Below are positions 62,857 to 64,000 of a DNA stretch of 64,000 bases, piece by piece; the stretch's first letter is position 1, and every line of letters begins with the position of its first letter. A program made the position numbers and the translations under genes. The notes under the pieces are model-generated. The model was not told the DNA's origin, made no database searches, and saw only the letters and a program-made list of their open reading frames with translations. Source of the DNA: Alphaproteobacteria bacterium (GTDB lineage: Bacteria > Pseudomonadota > Alphaproteobacteria > Rhodospirillales > Rhodospirillaceae); contig JAURPI010000025.1 in NCBI GenBank assembly GCA_030835385.1, positions 62,001 to 126,000 of the forward strand, in the 5' to 3' direction.

Positions 62857-64000
62857 ATGTCTCCACTGCCGCTTGTCGATCCTGATCCTAAGGCAACTCC
62901 GCTGACCCTTGTGACCGATAAGGCATTCGGCGCCTGGCGGGATACACAGGGAGATGCTGTTAAGGCATGGCTGTCGACCAACGACTTCTCAGGCAAAGCG
63001 GGTGAGGTTTGTTTGACCCCCCTAGAAGATGGCGCCGTAGGACAAGTCGTTGTTGGCATCGGCGACGGCGCTGACAAATGGGTCGCCGGGCGTTTGGCTC
63101 GCAGCTTGCCTGAGGGTACGTATTGTCTGGAGCAAATCACTGGTATTGAAGATGAGAAAGCTCAGGTTTCTACTTGGTTGGCGCTGTCTTGGTGCTTAGG
63201 TGCGTACACATTCGATCGATACAAATCTGAGTCGCCTACTAACCCATCGAAGTTGGTTTGGCCTGAGGACATTGATCGGGCCTATGTAGAGGGTGCTGCA
63301 CAGGCAACAACCCTTACGAGGGACCTTATCAATACCCCGGCAGAAGATATGGGTCCGGCCGCACTTGCAGCCGCAGCTGAAGAGTTGGCTGACACACATG
63401 GCGCGGCGATCAACATCGTGTTGGGTGACGATTTATTGTCAGAAAATTTTCCTGCTATCCATGCTGTGGGCCGCGCAGCTGATGTTGCACCCAGGTTGAT
63501 CGATTTAACATGGGGCAAAGCGGATGCACCTAAGGTCACATTGGTTGGTAAGGGCGTTTGCTTCGATTCTGGCGGCTTAAATATTAAACCGACAAATGGC
63601 ATGCGCTGGATGAAAAAGGACATGGGCGGCGGCGCAACGGTGCTTGGTCTTGCAGACTGGATAATGCGGGCAAAGCTGTCGGTACGTCTGCGTGTATTGG
63701 TGCCAGCTGTCGAGAACGCCATCTCAGGCAACGCCTTCCGACCAGGAGATGTGGTGCCGACCCGCAAGGGACCGACCATAGAGGTGGGAAATACGGATGC
63801 TGAGGGGCGGGTGGTCTTGGCCGACGCGTTAGCCCTCGCCTGTGAGGAGTCACCGTCCCTATTGATCGATTGTGCGACCCTAACTGGCGCCGCCCGGGTC
63901 GCATTGGGGCCCGACCTGCCGGCCCTGTTTACGCCAGACGACTCTCTCGCTAAGGAGCTGATGAGCGCTGGCATGGCAAACAATGATCCGTTGTGGCGGC
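62857..64000 (+). CDS. Leucyl aminopeptidase family protein (M17), truncated by the window edge
   Basis: 381 codons are visible and the frame is open to the right edge. The M17 catalytic domain is clear: G-K-G-V-C-F-D-S-G-G-L-N-I-K-P with the metal-binding Lys and Asp, M-K-K-D-M-G-G-G-A, and N-T-D-A-E-G-R-V-V-L-A-D-A-L with the Asp/Glu pair and catalytic Arg. It removes N-terminal residues from peptides in the cytosol. The N-terminal domain is shorter and less conserved than in PepA, as in the PepB-like group. No good ribosome site was seen before the ATG. Confidence 0.9.
   Translation, partial: MSPLPLVDPDPKATPLTLVTDKAFGAWRDTQGDAVKAWLSTNDFSGKAGEVCLTPLEDGAVGQVVVGIGDGADKWVAGRLARSLPEGTYCLEQITGIEDEKAQVSTWLALSWCLGAYTFDRYKSESPTNPSKLVWPEDIDRAYVEGAAQATTLTRDLINTPAEDMGPAALAAAAEELADTHGAAINIVLGDDLLSENFPAIHAVGRAADVAPRLIDLTWGKADAPKVTLVGKGVCFDSGGLNIKPTNGMRWMKKDMGGGATVLGLADWIMRAKLSVRLRVLVPAVENAISGNAFRPGDVVPTRKGPTIEVGNTDAEGRVVLADALALACEESPSLLIDCATLTGAARVALGPDLPALFTPDDSLAKELMSAGMANNDPLWR

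Overview
This window looks like a stretch of chromosome from a free-living, probably marine alphaproteobacterium. I judge this from gene order and protein flavour, since I could run no searches. The strongest signs are the minus-strand run rpsF-rpsR-rplI-dnaB-alr-(mlaE-mlaF)-radA-cvpA-purF-SDR, the divergent fabD-fabG-acpP-fabF-mltG cluster leading to yicC and gmk, a ppx-rlmE-guaB-rsmB-like-guaA block, yfgM-bamB-der, and a DUF2794 gene, a family typical of alphaproteobacteria. The genus is not clear to me.

Layout. 1-8.4 kb: the start of a sodium-symporter gene leaving to the left, a GPH-family MFS transporter with a broken NTF2/SnoaL-like gene, an amidohydrolase with a small His-rich protein and a peptide-type binding protein, a YcnI-like copper protein, and an ABC-F ATPase. 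8.5-13.2 kb: a dicarboxylate/glutamate-type symporter, a RraA-like aldolase, then the most unusual pair in the window, a ThDP-dependent enzyme with a twin-arginine leader followed at once by a small cytochrome c. A tRNA-Gln and an atypical alpha/beta hydrolase follow. 14.5-20.8 kb: core purine and rRNA-modification genes. 20.8-27.4 kb: an AT-richer accessory segment with a YeiB-like membrane protein, two secreted or anchored unknowns, structured and repeat-bearing gaps, and a large TonB-dependent receptor. 27.4-31.2 kb: two tandem paralogous methyltransferases, a possible 32-residue membrane peptide behind a structured leader, DUF2794 and a small lipoprotein. 31.4-35.1 kb: outer-membrane assembly and ribosome assembly (yfgM, bamB, der). 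35.1-46.8 kb: an exported amidohydrolase and the long purF-to-rpsF minus-strand cluster, headed by a candidate S6:S18 leader. 47-53.8 kb: fatty-acid synthesis, mltG, the remains of a c-di-GMP phosphodiesterase gene, yicC and gmk. 53.8-64 kb: an RND pump, glyoxalase II, a complete glycine-betaine-type ABC importer, a TAXI binding protein and the start of a leucyl aminopeptidase that runs off the right edge.

How the genes work together. Most of the window is housekeeping: GMP synthesis (guaB, guaA, gmk), purine entry (purF), type II fatty-acid synthesis, peptidoglycan precursor supply and glycan termination (alr, mltG), replication and repair (dnaB, radA), and ribosome synthesis and modification. 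The rest is uptake and periplasmic chemistry typical of a heterotroph living on dissolved organics. The best candidate for an undescribed system is the exported ThDP enzyme plus cytochrome c at 10.8-13.2 kb. The tandem methyltransferases and the small peptide locus at 30.2 kb come next.
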